Of a DNA stretch of 64,000 nt, positions 50,034 to 58,141 are shown piece after piece. Source of the DNA: Kumtagia ephedrae. Lineage in GTDB: Bacteria > Pseudomonadota > Alphaproteobacteria > Rhizobiales > Rhizobiaceae. The notes beneath the pieces were generated by a model. That model did no database searches. It was not told the DNA's origin and saw nothing but the letters and a program-made list of their open reading frames with translations. The position numbers and the translations under genes were made by a program. Location: NCBI RefSeq assembly GCF_003012745.1, contig NZ_PXYK01000025.1, forward strand, positions 1 through 64,000, given 5' to 3'. Every line of letters begins with the position of its first letter. The first letter of the stretch is position 1.

Positions 50034-51026
50034 CTAAAGCGCCTTCACCGCCACCGGTTTCGGCTGGTCGGTCGCCAGCCTGTTGCGCAGCGGCAGGGTA
50101 AACGGCTTCGCCTCGATCTCGAACACGTCGCCGTCCTGCGGCTTGATGCCGTCGGAGAAGGACAGGGTGGCGGTGCCGAAGAAATGCACATGCACGTCGC
50201 CCGGCCGGCGGAACAGATCGTATTTGAAGTGGTGGTGCTCAAGATTGGCGATGGTGTGGGACATGTTGTCCTCGCCCGACAGGAACGGCTTTTCCCAGAT
50301 CACCTTTCCGCCGCGGCGGATGCGCGAAAAGCCTTCGACGTGGCCGGGCAGCGGGCCGGTCAACAGTTCCGGGCCGATCGAGGCCGGCCTGAGCTTGGAG
50401 TGCGCCAGCCAGAGATAGTTGTGGCGCTCGGTGATGTGGTCGGAAAACTCGTTGCCGAGAGAGAAACCGACGCGGAACGGCGTCCCATCGGGACCGATGA
50501 CGTAGATCGCCGCGATTTCCGGCTCCTCGCCGCCGTCCTCGGCGAATGCCGGCGAGACAAGCGGCGCCTCGGGCGCGATCACGCTCAGGCCGTCACCCTT
50601 GAAGAACCATTCCGGCTGCGCGCCGACCTCGCCCGGCTTTGGCTTGCCGCCCTCGACGCCCATCAGGAACATGCGCATGGAATCGGTCGGCTTCTCGGCC
50701 GACGCGGCCGCCTTGTGCATCTTGTCGCGGCCTTCCGCCGAGCCGAGATGGGTGAGGCCGGTGCCAGCGAGCATGAGATGCGCCGGATCGGGATGGTCGA
50801 TGGGAGCAAGGACGCGCCGTTCGGCAAGCGCGGCGGCGAGATCGACTTCCGGTCCTTGGGGCAGGCCCGCCACCGTCGCCTCGAGCGAAACGCCGTCCTC
50901 GATCGCCCTGCAGGCGAGCTCGTAGGTGGAGGCCACGCCGCCGACCAGCCGCGCATCGCCGGCATCGTCCACGGCGGCGACGCGCCGCTCGCCCTGATGG
51001 ATGAGTTGAACCAGCCTCAGCGCCAT
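50034..51026 (-). CDS. gguC: GguC / AraD1-family protein (FAH fold)
   Basis: A 330-residue protein of the fumarylacetoacetate-hydrolase fold. The start RLVQLIHQGERRVAAVDD and the segment GFSLGNEFSDHITERHNYLW match GguC of Agrobacterium and AraD1-type sugar-acid enzymes, probably a 2-keto-3-deoxypentonate dehydratase. In Agrobacterium it follows gguAB; here it is about 7 kb away and heads a separate operon with gal and xylD. The ATG at 51026 fits the family; an earlier in-frame ATG at 51125 does not. Confidence 0.88.
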   Translation of the reverse strand: MALRLVQLIHQGERRVAAVDDAGDARLVGGVASTYELACRAIEDGVSLEATVAGLPQGPEVDLAAALAERRVLAPIDHPDPAHLMLAGTGLTHLGSAEGRDKMHKAAASAEKPTDSMRMFLMGVEGGKPKPGEVGAQPEWFFKGDGLSVIAPEAPLVSPAFAEDGGEEPEIAAIYVIGPDGTPFRVGFSLGNEFSDHITERHNYLWLAHSKLRPASIGPELLTGPLPGHVEGFSRIRRGGKVIWEKPFLSGEDNMSHTIANLEHHHFKYDLFRRPGDVHVHFFGTATLSFSDGIKPQDGDVFEIEAKPFTLPLRNRLATDQPKPVAVKAL

Positions 51027-51084
51027 TCGTCTTTCCGGCGACGCGCGCCGGCCCTCTCGTTTCGCTACCGGCCTCTGCCGTTTG

Positions 51085-51105
51085 AAAGTCATATAGTACG
51101 ACTTT
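51085..51105 (-). promoter_or_regulatory. Candidate GntR operator upstream of gguC
   Basis: AAAGTC (51085-51090) and GACTTT (51100-51105) flank a partly symmetric centre, ATATAGTAC, making a 21-base palindrome. On the minus strand a CTATAT -10-like hexamer lies inside it. It is about 60 bases upstream of gguC. A FadR-subfamily GntR gene in the same sugar-acid cluster is the obvious binder. Confidence 0.45.
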
Positions 51106-51192
51106 TCAGGGCTGCATAGCGCCAAGTCGGCCAGAGGTTCGGGCCATGCGCGGCGAGGAGCGAGGCTGCGTCGGCGGAACTCCAGCCATGCG

Positions 51193-51222
51193 AAAAAGCC
51201 GTCGCGCGTTGGCGCGGACGGC
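51193..51222 (-). terminator. Rho-independent terminator of the DUF883-like gene
   Basis: On the minus strand a GCCGTC/GACGGC stem with an inner CGCG/CGCG part and a four-base loop is followed by TTTTT (51197-51193). It lies about 50 bases after the stop of the small membrane protein gene and fits an intrinsic terminator. Confidence 0.65.
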
Positions 51223-51269
51223 CTTCGGTGGTCCAGGCGCGGCTAGACGGGTCAGAGACAGCGCCGGCC

Positions 51270-51581
51270 CTATCGGCGGGCCAACAGCCCGACGAGCAGG
51301 CCGATGACCGCGAGGCCGACGACCGCGGTCGTCACCGGATGATCCGATGCCGCGCGGCCGACGGCGCGCGAGCGGTCGCGAATCACCGGCAGGGCGTCGC
51401 CGATGTGGCTGGAGATGCCTTCATAGAGGTCGGACGCGGTTTCGTAGGCGTCGTCATAGGCCGCCGAGCCGCGTTTGCCCAACGCCCTGCGCAGCGACCT
51501 GACCTCCTTCTGCAGCTTCGCCATCTGGGCCTCGAGGTCGTCGGTCACATCGTCGCGGAAACGGGAAAGGGAAGCCATCAT
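51270..51581 (-). CDS. DUF883/ElaB-like membrane-anchored protein
   Basis: A 103-residue protein with an N-terminal coiled coil (DDLEAQMAKLQKEVRSLRRAL), a charged middle and one C-terminal hydrophobic anchor (TTAVVGLAVIGLLVGLLARR). This layout matches YqjD/ElaB-type proteins that sit in the inner membrane and can bind ribosomes in E. coli. Two tandem ATG codons precede it. It lies next to cobT but on its own, with a terminator of its own. Confidence 0.75.
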   Translation of the reverse strand: MMASLSRFRDDVTDDLEAQMAKLQKEVRSLRRALGKRGSAAYDDAYETASDLYEGISSHIGDALPVIRDRSRAVGRAASDHPVTTAVVGLAVIGLLVGLLARR

Positions 51582-51641
51582 ATGTCCTTGCGAAAGGGGA
51601 GATATTTCCCCGAACGCGAAGCGTGCGGAGATGGTTCCGCC

Positions 51642-52652
51642 TCAGCCCTTTTCCGAAACGCCTGCGTCGGCGAAGCTCGCCATGCCGGTGTGGCAGGCGA
51701 GCGCCGAGCGCAGGATGTTGACGGCTAGGCAGGCGCCGGAGGCTTCGCCGAGCCGCATGCCCAGGTCGAGCAGCGGCTTCAGGTTCATGGCGGCGAGCAG
51801 CCCGCGATGGCCGGCCTCGGCCGAGCAGTGGGCGGCCACGGCATGGTCGAGCCCATGCGGGTGGAGCCGCATGAGCGGCGCCGCCGCGGCGGTCGAGACG
51901 AAGCCGTCGAGCAGCACCGGAACGTTTTTGTGACGCGCCGCCAGCGTCGCGCCGAGGATGGCGGCGAGTTCGCGGCCGCCGACGGCGGCGGCCGCCCGCA
52001 GCGGGTCGTGCAAAACCTCGCCGTGCAGCTTTACGGCGACTTCGATCGCCGCCATCTTGCGGCCGAGCCCGGCGTCGTCGACGCCGGTGCCGCGCCCGAC
52101 CCACTGGTCGACGCCGCCGAATAGGGCGGACGCGATGGCCGCCGCGGCGGTGGTGTTGCCGATGCCCATCTCGCCGAGGCAGACGAGGTCGGTTCCCGCC
52201 TCGACGGACTCGTAGCCGCGCCCGACCGCCGTCAGGAACTCTTCCTCGCTCATGGCGGGCAGCAGGGTGAAGTCGCCCGTCGGACGCTCGATGTCGAGCG
52301 CGATGACGTCGAGCTCGGCGCCGGCGGCGCGCGCGAGCTGGTTGATCGCCGCCCCGCCGGCGGCGAAGTTGGCGACCATCTGCGCGGTGACCTCTGCCGG
52401 GTAGGCCGACACGCCCTGGGCGGTCACGCCATGCGAGCCGGCGAAGACGAGCACCTTGACCCTGTCGAGGTCGGGCGTGTCGCGGCCCTGCCAGCGTGCC
52501 AGCCAGGCGACCAGCGTCTCCAGCCGGCCGAGGCTGCCCTGCGGCTTGGTCAGCGTGTCCTGGCGGCGGGCGACCGCCTCCGCCGCGGCGGGACTGCCGG
52601 CGGGCAGGTCCTGGCAGGCGGACCGCAGCGCGTCGAAGGAAGCGAATTTCAT
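51642..52652 (-). CDS. cobT: Nicotinate-nucleotide:dimethylbenzimidazole phosphoribosyltransferase
   Basis: Makes alpha-ribazole phosphate for the lower ligand of cobalamin. It has 336 residues. The start region has TKPQGSLGRLETLVAWLA, with GSHGVTAQGVSAYPAEVTAQ, CLGEMGIGNTTAAAAI and VLLDGFVSTAAA. The catalytic Glu near the C-terminus is in GMRLGEASGA. In rhizobial nomenclature this is CobU; it is not the cobaltochelatase CobT. cobS ends 17 bases upstream on the same strand. Confidence 0.95.
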   Translation of the reverse strand: MKFASFDALRSACQDLPAGSPAAAEAVARRQDTLTKPQGSLGRLETLVAWLARWQGRDTPDLDRVKVLVFAGSHGVTAQGVSAYPAEVTAQMVANFAAGGAAINQLARAAGAELDVIALDIERPTGDFTLLPAMSEEEFLTAVGRGYESVEAGTDLVCLGEMGIGNTTAAAAIASALFGGVDQWVGRGTGVDDAGLGRKMAAIEVAVKLHGEVLHDPLRAAAAVGGRELAAILGATLAARHKNVPVLLDGFVSTAAAAPLMRLHPHGLDHAVAAHCSAEAGHRGLLAAMNLKPLLDLGMRLGEASGACLAVNILRSALACHTGMASFADAGVSEKG

Positions 52653-52669
52653 CGGAAAGGCTCCGTTGA

Positions 52670-53428
52670 TCAGAAGACGGCCGAAGCGGCCAGAAGGACG
52701 AGGATTTCGGCAACCTGCTGCAGGGCGCCGGCCGTGTCGCCGGTCTGGCCGCCGATCTTCTTCAGGCAGAGTGCCCGCATAAGGAAGAAGGCGGCGGCGA
52801 GCAGCAGCGCGGCGGCGACGACGCCGGCGAGGCCGAGGGCGAGCAGCGAGGCGGCGCCCAGCAGCAGTGCCGTGTTGGCGACCGGGGCCTCGACGGCGCC
52901 CGCGCCGGCCGAAAGCCCGTCGCTGCGGGCAGGGGGGACGAGCCGCAGCAGGGCCGGCAGCAATGCGCGCGAGGCGCCATGCGCGGCGATCAGCGCCGCA
53001 AACACCGCGCCGGGACCGGCCAGCTCGCTCAGCGCGCTCCAGCGCAGCAGGATCGACAGGGCCAGCGCGCAGGCGCCGAAGGCGCCGATGCGGCTGTCGC
53101 GCATGATCTCCAGGGTTCTCTCTCTTGTGAGTCCGCCGCCGAAACCGTCGGCGGTGTCGGAAAGCCCGTCCTCGTGCAGGCAGCCGGTGGCGAGCATGGT
53201 GGCGGCGAGCGCCAGCGCGGCCGCCGGGCCGGCGGCGAGGCCGAGCCCGTTCGCCAGAGCGAAGGCCAGGCCGCCGATCAGCGCCACCGCCCAGCCGGCC
53301 ACGGGTGCGGCCCAGAACGCAGCCGACAGGCTGCGGTCGGATGCATCGAAGGCGGGAACCGGCAGGCGCGTGAAGAAGGCGACGCACAGGCCGACGTCGC
53401 GCAGCAGGATTTGCGGGGAGAGGGTCAT
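52670..53428 (-). CDS. cobS: Adenosylcobinamide-GDP ribazoletransferase (cobalamin synthase)
   Basis: Inner-membrane enzyme of 252 residues that joins adenosylcobinamide-GDP and alpha-ribazole. The signature near residue 80, GCLHEDGLSDTADGFGGG, holds the Asp-rich metal site, followed by five to six hydrophobic segments. Called CobV in the Pseudomonas denitrificans scheme; it is not the cobaltochelatase CobS. The start MTLSPQ at 53428 follows GGGGAGAGGG. It lies 19 bases after cobB on the same strand. Confidence 0.93.
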   Translation of the reverse strand: MTLSPQILLRDVGLCVAFFTRLPVPAFDASDRSLSAAFWAAPVAGWAVALIGGLAFALANGLGLAAGPAAALALAATMLATGCLHEDGLSDTADGFGGGLTRERTLEIMRDSRIGAFGACALALSILLRWSALSELAGPGAVFAALIAAHGASRALLPALLRLVPPARSDGLSAGAGAVEAPVANTALLLGAASLLALGLAGVVAAALLLAAAFFLMRALCLKKIGGQTGDTAGALQQVAEILVLLAASAVF

Positions 53429-53447
53429 GCGCCTGCACCGAAAATCA

Positions 53448-55016
53448 TCATCCCGCCCTCGCGATGGCGTGGAAGAATGTGCCGGTGACCAGCCCGCGGC
53501 GGCCGCCGAAGGCGCCGAGCGGTGCGCCCTGGCCGTCGAAGAGCTCGGCGAGCGGCTGGTCGGGGCCGGCGTCGACCAGCCGGGCATAGTGGAATTCGTG
53601 GCCGCGAACCAGCGTGCCGACCGCGCCGATCGGGCAGTCGGCGAGCAGTCTTGCCTGGCGGTAGCCCAGATTCATGCGCCGTTTGGCGAAGCTGGTGGCA
53701 TGGCCGAGCAGGCCGAGCATGGTGTGGGTGACGCCGTCGGCATCCTCCAGCGTTTCGCCCAAGACCATGAAGCCGCCGCACTCGCCATGGACAGGGCGGG
53801 TCGCGGCGAAGCGGCGCATGCCGGCGGCGAAGTTTTCCGCTTCCGCCAGCCGGCCGGCGTGGAGTTCCGGGTAGCCACCGGGCAGCCAGCAGACGTCGCA
53901 GCTCTCGTCCGGCGCCTCGTCGGCGAGCGGCGAGAACGGCCGGATCTCGGCGCCGGCCGCCTGCCATTGGGCGACAAGATGCGGATAGAGGAAGGTAAAG
54001 GCGGCGTCCTTTGCCAGCGCAATGCGCTGACCTGGCGGGGGCAGGGCGGTGGTTGTCAGTGCCTGTCCCCGACTGGGCAGCTTCGTCGATGAGGTTCGGT
54101 CGCTGCCTGTCCCACCCCCCTCTGTCCTGCCGGACATCTCCCCCGCAAGGGGGGAGATTGGCAGCTTCGGCCCCGCCACTCCTCCTGCAGCGTTGGCGAT
54201 TGGCGAAGGCGTGGCGGCAGGCGCAATCTCCCCCCTTGCGGGGGAGATGTCCGGCAGGACAGAGGGGGGTGGGACGGAGCGGATACGAGGATCGCGAGTG
54301 GCAGCTGCTGTCGGCGACCGAACCTCAAACGCCCCTGCCATCTCGACAACCCGCCCTATCTCGAGCGAGCGCTCCATCACGTCGGCGAGGCGGTCGATAT
54401 GGGCGTCGAGGTCGGCGTGCTCGGAGGCCTGCACCAGGCCGAGATGGCGCTCGGGGATGGTGACCAGGGGATCGCGCAGGATCGAACCGACCACCGGCAG
54501 GCCGAGCCGCTCGATGGCGTCGCCGGCGAGTTTTCGGTGGCGCTCGCTGCCGACGCGGTTCAGTACCACGCCGGCAATCCGCACCGCCGGGTCGTAGGCG
54601 ACAAAACCCTTGGCGACCGCCGCCGCCGTCTCGGACTGGCCGGAGACGTCGAGCACCAGCAGCACCGGCAAGCCGTAGCGGCGGGCCAGATCCGCGGCCG
54701 AACCGGAGCGGCCAGCCGGCGCCGGGATGCCGTCGAAAAGCCCCATGGCGCTTTCGATCACGACGATGTCGGCGTCGCGCCCCGCTTCAGCGGCGAGCGT
54801 GTCGAGCAGCGCGGGCGGCATCGCCCAGGAATCGAGATTGACGCCCGGCAGTCCGGTGGCCGCCTCGTGGAAGGTCGGGTCGATGTAGTCGGGACCGGAC
54901 TTGGCGCCGCGCGCGGCGAGGCCGCGCCGCTTCAGCGCGCGCAGAAGACCGATGGTGACGCTGGTCTTGCCCGAGCCGGAGCGCGGCGCCCCGACGATCA
55001 GCCCGCGCGCGCTCAT
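53448..55016 (-). CDS. cobB: Hydrogenobyrinic acid a,c-diamide synthase with palindromic insert
   Basis: ATP- and glutamine-dependent amidation of hydrogenobyrinic acid. It has 522 residues, longer than the usual 430 or so. The N-terminal ATPase domain (IVGAPRSGSGKTSVTIGLL, then GPDYIDPTFHEAAT) runs to about residue 230. The glutaminase domain starts near RIALAKDAAFTFLYPHL and has VHGECGGFMVLGE (catalytic Cys) and GTFFHAIAR (His). Between them a palindromic element (54111-54273) is translated in frame as PPSVLPDISPARGEI, then ISPLAGEMSGRTEGG. Start overlaps cobA by ATGA. Confidence 0.93.
   Translation of the reverse strand: MSARGLIVGAPRSGSGKTSVTIGLLRALKRRGLAARGAKSGPDYIDPTFHEAATGLPGVNLDSWAMPPALLDTLAAEAGRDADIVVIESAMGLFDGIPAPAGRSGSAADLARRYGLPVLLVLDVSGQSETAAAVAKGFVAYDPAVRIAGVVLNRVGSERHRKLAGDAIERLGLPVVGSILRDPLVTIPERHLGLVQASEHADLDAHIDRLADVMERSLEIGRVVEMAGAFEVRSPTAAATRDPRIRSVPPPSVLPDISPARGEIAPAATPSPIANAAGGVAGPKLPISPLAGEMSGRTEGGGTGSDRTSSTKLPSRGQALTTTALPPPGQRIALAKDAAFTFLYPHLVAQWQAAGAEIRPFSPLADEAPDESCDVCWLPGGYPELHAGRLAEAENFAAGMRRFAATRPVHGECGGFMVLGETLEDADGVTHTMLGLLGHATSFAKRRMNLGYRQARLLADCPIGAVGTLVRGHEFHYARLVDAGPDQPLAELFDGQGAPLGAFGGRRGLVTGTFFHAIARAG
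54111..54273. repeat. Perfect 50-bp palindromic element inside cobB
   Basis: Arms 54111-54160 and 54224-54273 are identical 50-base inverted repeats, with the core TCTGTCCTGCCGGACATCTC and tract CCCCCGCAAGGGGGG. The 63-base loop contains TTGGCGATT (54193-54201). It is read through in frame within the linker between the two domains of CobB. A second copy of the same element lies in cobG. Confidence 0.92.
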
Positions 55017-55798
55017 GGCAGGCCCGCGAGCGCGGCGCGCATCGACACGATATGGCCGACCACGATCAGCGCCGGCGCACCGATGCCGGCCTTCTCCGCT
55101 TCCTCGGCGAGCGTGGCGAGCGTCGCCGTCAATACACGCTCGTCCGGCGTCGTCGCCTGCTGGACCACGGCGGCCGGCGTGTCGGCCGGCAGGCCGCCGG
55201 ACTGGAGGGCGGCGGCGATCAGCGGCAGGTTCTTCAGCCCCATATAGATGACGATCGGCTGGCCGGTTTTCGCCAGCGCGGCCCAGTCGAGGTCCTCGTC
55301 GGTGCCGGCGGCGTGGCCGGTGGCCAGGATGATAGCCTTGTTGATGCCGCGCATGGTGGTCGGGATGCGCGTGGCGGCGAGCCCCGCGAAGGCGGAGGTG
55401 AGGCCGGGCAGGACCCGGAACGGGATGCCGGCGCGCACCAGCGCCAGCGCCTCCTCGCCGCCGCGCCCGAACACATAGGGGTCGCCGCCCTTCAGCCTGA
55501 GTACGCGCCGGCCGGCGCGGGCGAAGTCGATCAGCCGGCGGGTGATGTCCTCCTGCTCGGTCGACGGCTTTCCGCCGCGCTTTCCGGCGAAATGCAGCTC
55601 GGCATGGCCGGCCGCGGCCAGGATTCTGTCGGAGACCAGGGCGTCGTAGACCACACAGTCGGCCTGTGTCAGCGCCGACAGTACGTCGAGCGTCAGGCAG
55701 CCGGGATCGCCCGGCCCGGCTCCGGCCAGCCAGACATGGCCGGCCAAAAATCCGGCCGGACGGTAGTCGAGGCGGGTGAGGGCGTCGGCGAGCGTCAT
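55013..55798 (-). CDS. cobA: Uroporphyrinogen-III C-methyltransferase
   Basis: First methylation of the corrin branch, turning uroporphyrinogen III into precorrin-2 with two SAM. It has 261 residues. SAM-binding motifs are VWLAGAGPGDPGCLTLDVLS near the start and RVLRLKGGDPYVFGRGGEE. It is a stand-alone enzyme without the CysG dehydrogenase part. It overlaps cobB by ATGA and is divergent from cbiD. Confidence 0.96.
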   Translation of the reverse strand: MTLADALTRLDYRPAGFLAGHVWLAGAGPGDPGCLTLDVLSALTQADCVVYDALVSDRILAAAGHAELHFAGKRGGKPSTEQEDITRRLIDFARAGRRVLRLKGGDPYVFGRGGEEALALVRAGIPFRVLPGLTSAFAGLAATRIPTTMRGINKAIILATGHAAGTDEDLDWAALAKTGQPIVIYMGLKNLPLIAAALQSGGLPADTPAAVVQQATTPDERVLTATLATLAEEAEKAGIGAPALIVVGHIVSMRAALAGLP

Positions 55799-55851
55799 GC
55801 GTGTCGCTTTGGACGATGACGCCCGGCTTCCGCAAGCCTATAGACGGCATC

Positions 55852-56946
55852 ATGGAGACGGAAGATCGCCCCTTGCGGCGCGGATGGACCACCGGCGCCT
55901 GCGCGGCGGCGGCGGCCAAGGCCGCCTGCGCGGCGCTGACCACAGGCGATTTTCCCGATCCGGTCGAGATCGGCCTGCCGGGCGGGCGGCGCGTCGCCTT
56001 CGCGCTGGCGACGACCGAGGTGCGCGATGGCGAGGCTACGGCGGGCATCGTCAAGGACGCCGGCGACGATCCCGACGTCACGCATGGCGCGCTGGTGAAG
56101 GCGACCGCGCGGCGCGCCGCCGCCGGCTCCGGCGTCACCTTCCGCCGCGGCGAGGGGGTCGGGCTGGTGACGCGGCCGGGCCTGCCGATCCCCGTCGGCG
56201 AGCCGGCGATCAACCCGGTGCCGCGAAAGATGATCGCCCAGGCGGTCCGCGAGGCGGCGGGCGAGGGGGCGGACATCGAGGTCGAGGTGTCGGTGCCGAA
56301 TGGTGCCGTGCTGGCCGAAAGGACGCTCAATCCGCGCCTCGGCATTCTGCACGGCATCTCCATCCTCGGCACGACCGGCGTGGTCATCCCCTATTCCTGC
56401 TCGGCCTGGATCCACTCCATCCATCGCGGCATCGACGTGGCGCGAGCCATGGGGCTCACCCACATCGCCGGCTCGACCGGCAACACCACCGAAGCCGCCG
56501 TGCAGAAGTTCCACGACCTGCACGAGGTGGCGCTGATCGACATGGGCGACTTCGTCGGCGGCATGCTGAAATATGTGCGGGCGCATCCGGTGGCGCGCGT
56601 CACCATCGCCGGCGGCGTCGCCAAGATGACGAAACTGGCGCAGGGCATGCTGGACGTGCACTCCAAGCGCGGCGCGGCCGACTTGGACGCGCTGGCGACG
56701 GTCGCGATCACGGCAGGCGGGTCGGCGGCGCTGGCGGATGCCATCCGGAAGGCCAACACCGTCGCCGAGGCGTTTTCGCTGGCCGGGGCGGAGGGGGTGG
56801 CCATCGGCGACGCGGTGGCGGCGGGCGCTTGGAAGACGGCGGCCGGGGCGTTGAAGGGAGCGGATGTGGAGCTGGAGATTCTGGTTTTCGATCGTCTCGG
56901 CAATCTGCAGGGGCGGAAGGGTTTTATGCCAGTGAATGAGAGGTGA
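55852..56946 (+). CDS. cbiD: Cobalt-precorrin-5B (C1)-methyltransferase
   Basis: C1 methylation of the corrin ring. It has about 364 residues. The start LRRGWTTGACAAAAAKAA and the segment GEPAINPVPRKMI are diagnostic, with IAGSTGNTTEAAVQKFHDL later. CbiD is the anaerobic-pathway-type enzyme, used here with the aerobic CobG; no CobF is seen. The ATG at 55852 fits the family; a GTG at 55801 would add 17 residues. It is divergent from cobA and convergent with cobM. Confidence 0.93.
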   Translation: METEDRPLRRGWTTGACAAAAAKAACAALTTGDFPDPVEIGLPGGRRVAFALATTEVRDGEATAGIVKDAGDDPDVTHGALVKATARRAAAGSGVTFRRGEGVGLVTRPGLPIPVGEPAINPVPRKMIAQAVREAAGEGADIEVEVSVPNGAVLAERTLNPRLGILHGISILGTTGVVIPYSCSAWIHSIHRGIDVARAMGLTHIAGSTGNTTEAAVQKFHDLHEVALIDMGDFVGGMLKYVRAHPVARVTIAGGVAKMTKLAQGMLDVHSKRGAADLDALATVAITAGGSAALADAIRKANTVAEAFSLAGAEGVAIGDAVAAGAWKTAAGALKGADVELEILVFDRLGNLQGRKGFMPVNER

Positions 56947-56981
56947 GCGGCGGGCGCCGCGCTCTTTCGTGGGAGGTCGCC

Positions 56982-57740
56982 TCACTTCCGCTCCCGAAAA
57001 CGCCGCTGATAGGCCGGATCGTAGAGCGAGCTCTCGCGAAAATCGTCGGCGCCGAGCGAGCGGCCGACGAAGATCACCGCCGTGCGCTCGATCGGCTGCG
57101 CCGCGAGTTTTTCGGCGATGGTGCCGAGCGTGCCCCGGATGATGCGCTCGTCGGCGCGAGAGGCGTGGAAGACGATGGCGACCGGGCAATCGGTGCCGTA
57201 GAGCGGCGACAGTTCCGCGACGATGCGGTCGATGGCGTGGATGGCGAGGTGAATGGCGAGCGTCGCGCCGGTGGCGCCGAAGGCGGCCAGCGTCTCCCTT
57301 TCCGGCATCGGCGATGCACGGCCGGAGACGCGCGTCAGCACCAGGCTCTGCGCCACTTCGGGGATGGTCAGCTCGCGCCCGAGGCTCGCGGCCGCTGCGG
57401 CGAAGGCCGGCACACCGGGCGTCAGCGTATAGGAGATGCCGTGTTTCTCCAGCCGTCGCACCTGTTCGGCGACGGCGCTCCACACCGACAGATCGCCGGA
57501 ATGCAGCCGCGCCACGTCCTGCCCGGCCTGGTGGGCGGAGATAAACTCCCGCTCGATCTCGTCCAACGACAGCGGCGCTGTGTCGACCAGTCTTGCGCCG
57601 GGCGGGCACCAGTCGAGCAGTTCTTTCGCGACGATCGAGCCCGCAAACAGACAGACCGGGCAGCGCGCGATGAGATCGCGTCCGCGCACCGTGATCAGGT
57701 CGGCCGCGCCCGGCCCGGCGCCGATGAAATGCACAGTCAT
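56982..57740 (-). CDS. cobM: Precorrin-4 C11-methyltransferase
   Basis: SAM-dependent methylation at C11 giving precorrin-5. It has 252 residues. The N-terminus [20 protein letters not shown] and the segments [19 protein letters not shown] and [15 protein letters not shown] are typical of the tetrapyrrole methylase fold. Its start overlaps the cobE stop by four bases. Confidence 0.96.
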   Translation of the reverse strand: MTVHFIGAGPGAADLITVRGRDLIARCPVCLFAGSIVAKELLDWCPPGARLVDTAPLSLDEIEREFISAHQAGQDVARLHSGDLSVWSAVAEQVRRLEKHGISYTLTPGVPAFAAAAASLGRELTIPEVAQSLVLTRVSGRASPMPERETLAAFGATGATLAIHLAIHAIDRIVAELSPLYGTDCPVAIVFHASRADERIIRGTLGTIAEKLAAQPIERTAVIFVGRSLGADDFRESSLYDPAYQRRFRERK

Positions 57741-58141
57741 GGCAGAACTCCGTCATATGCCAGCGCGCAGGTCACCCTACCGGCCGCGACACGCGGCCCG
57801 AGCAGTTTTGCGCCGGCGCCAATGGCCGCGAGCGCTGTCGCCTCCGACGCCGACGGCGCGCCGGTCGCCTTAAGGGACCGCGCCGAGTGCGTCAGCGAGC
57901 CGGCGCCTGCGGCTTCCAGCTCGGCCCGGCCGATCACCACCACGATCTTTCCCAATATCTGCGCCGCCGCATGAATGCCCGGCTCATCGGTCTTCATTTC
58001 CGGCACGGCCAAGGCTTCCAGGTCCGACGGTTCGACGGCATGGGCGGCGCAGGCGGCGTCGACGGCAGCGAGCACCTCCGCCGCTGTCACGCCACTGGCG
58101 CTGCCTATGCCCGCGACGATCATGGCTTCTGCCACGCCCAT
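57737..58141 (-). CDS. cobE: CobE / CbiG C-terminal-domain protein
   Basis: Small protein of 134 residues. It carries the CbiG_C-like pattern [20 protein letters not shown], then [16 protein letters not shown], then [10 protein letters not shown]-like [10 protein letters not shown]. It is required in the aerobic pathway near the precorrin-4/5 step, though its exact role is unsettled. The start is at 58141, or at 58123 (MIVAGIG), which would reduce overlap with cobL. It overlaps cobM. Confidence 0.85.
   Translation of the reverse strand: MGVAEAMIVAGIGSASGVTAAEVLAAVDAACAAHAVEPSDLEALAVPEMKTDEPGIHAAAQILGKIVVVIGRAELEAAGAGSLTHSARSLKATGAPSASEATALAAIGAGAKLLGPRVAAGRVTCALAYDGVLP

Noticed and set aside
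51582-51641. Cobalamin riboswitch near the cob genes
   Set aside because: I looked for the B12-box in gaps around cobT, cobA/cbiD and cbiD/cobM and found none; most cob genes overlap, leaving no room.
51642-53428. cobT and cobS as cobaltochelatase subunits
   Set aside because: Sequence motifs are those of the phosphoribosyltransferase and the membrane ribazoletransferase; the chelatase subunits with the same letters are AAA+ and MIDAS proteins and are not seen here.
53448-56387. Extended 979-codon frame containing cobB
   Set aside because: Only the part from 55016 downward is CobB; the upstream portion is antisense to cbiD and a shadow of cobA.
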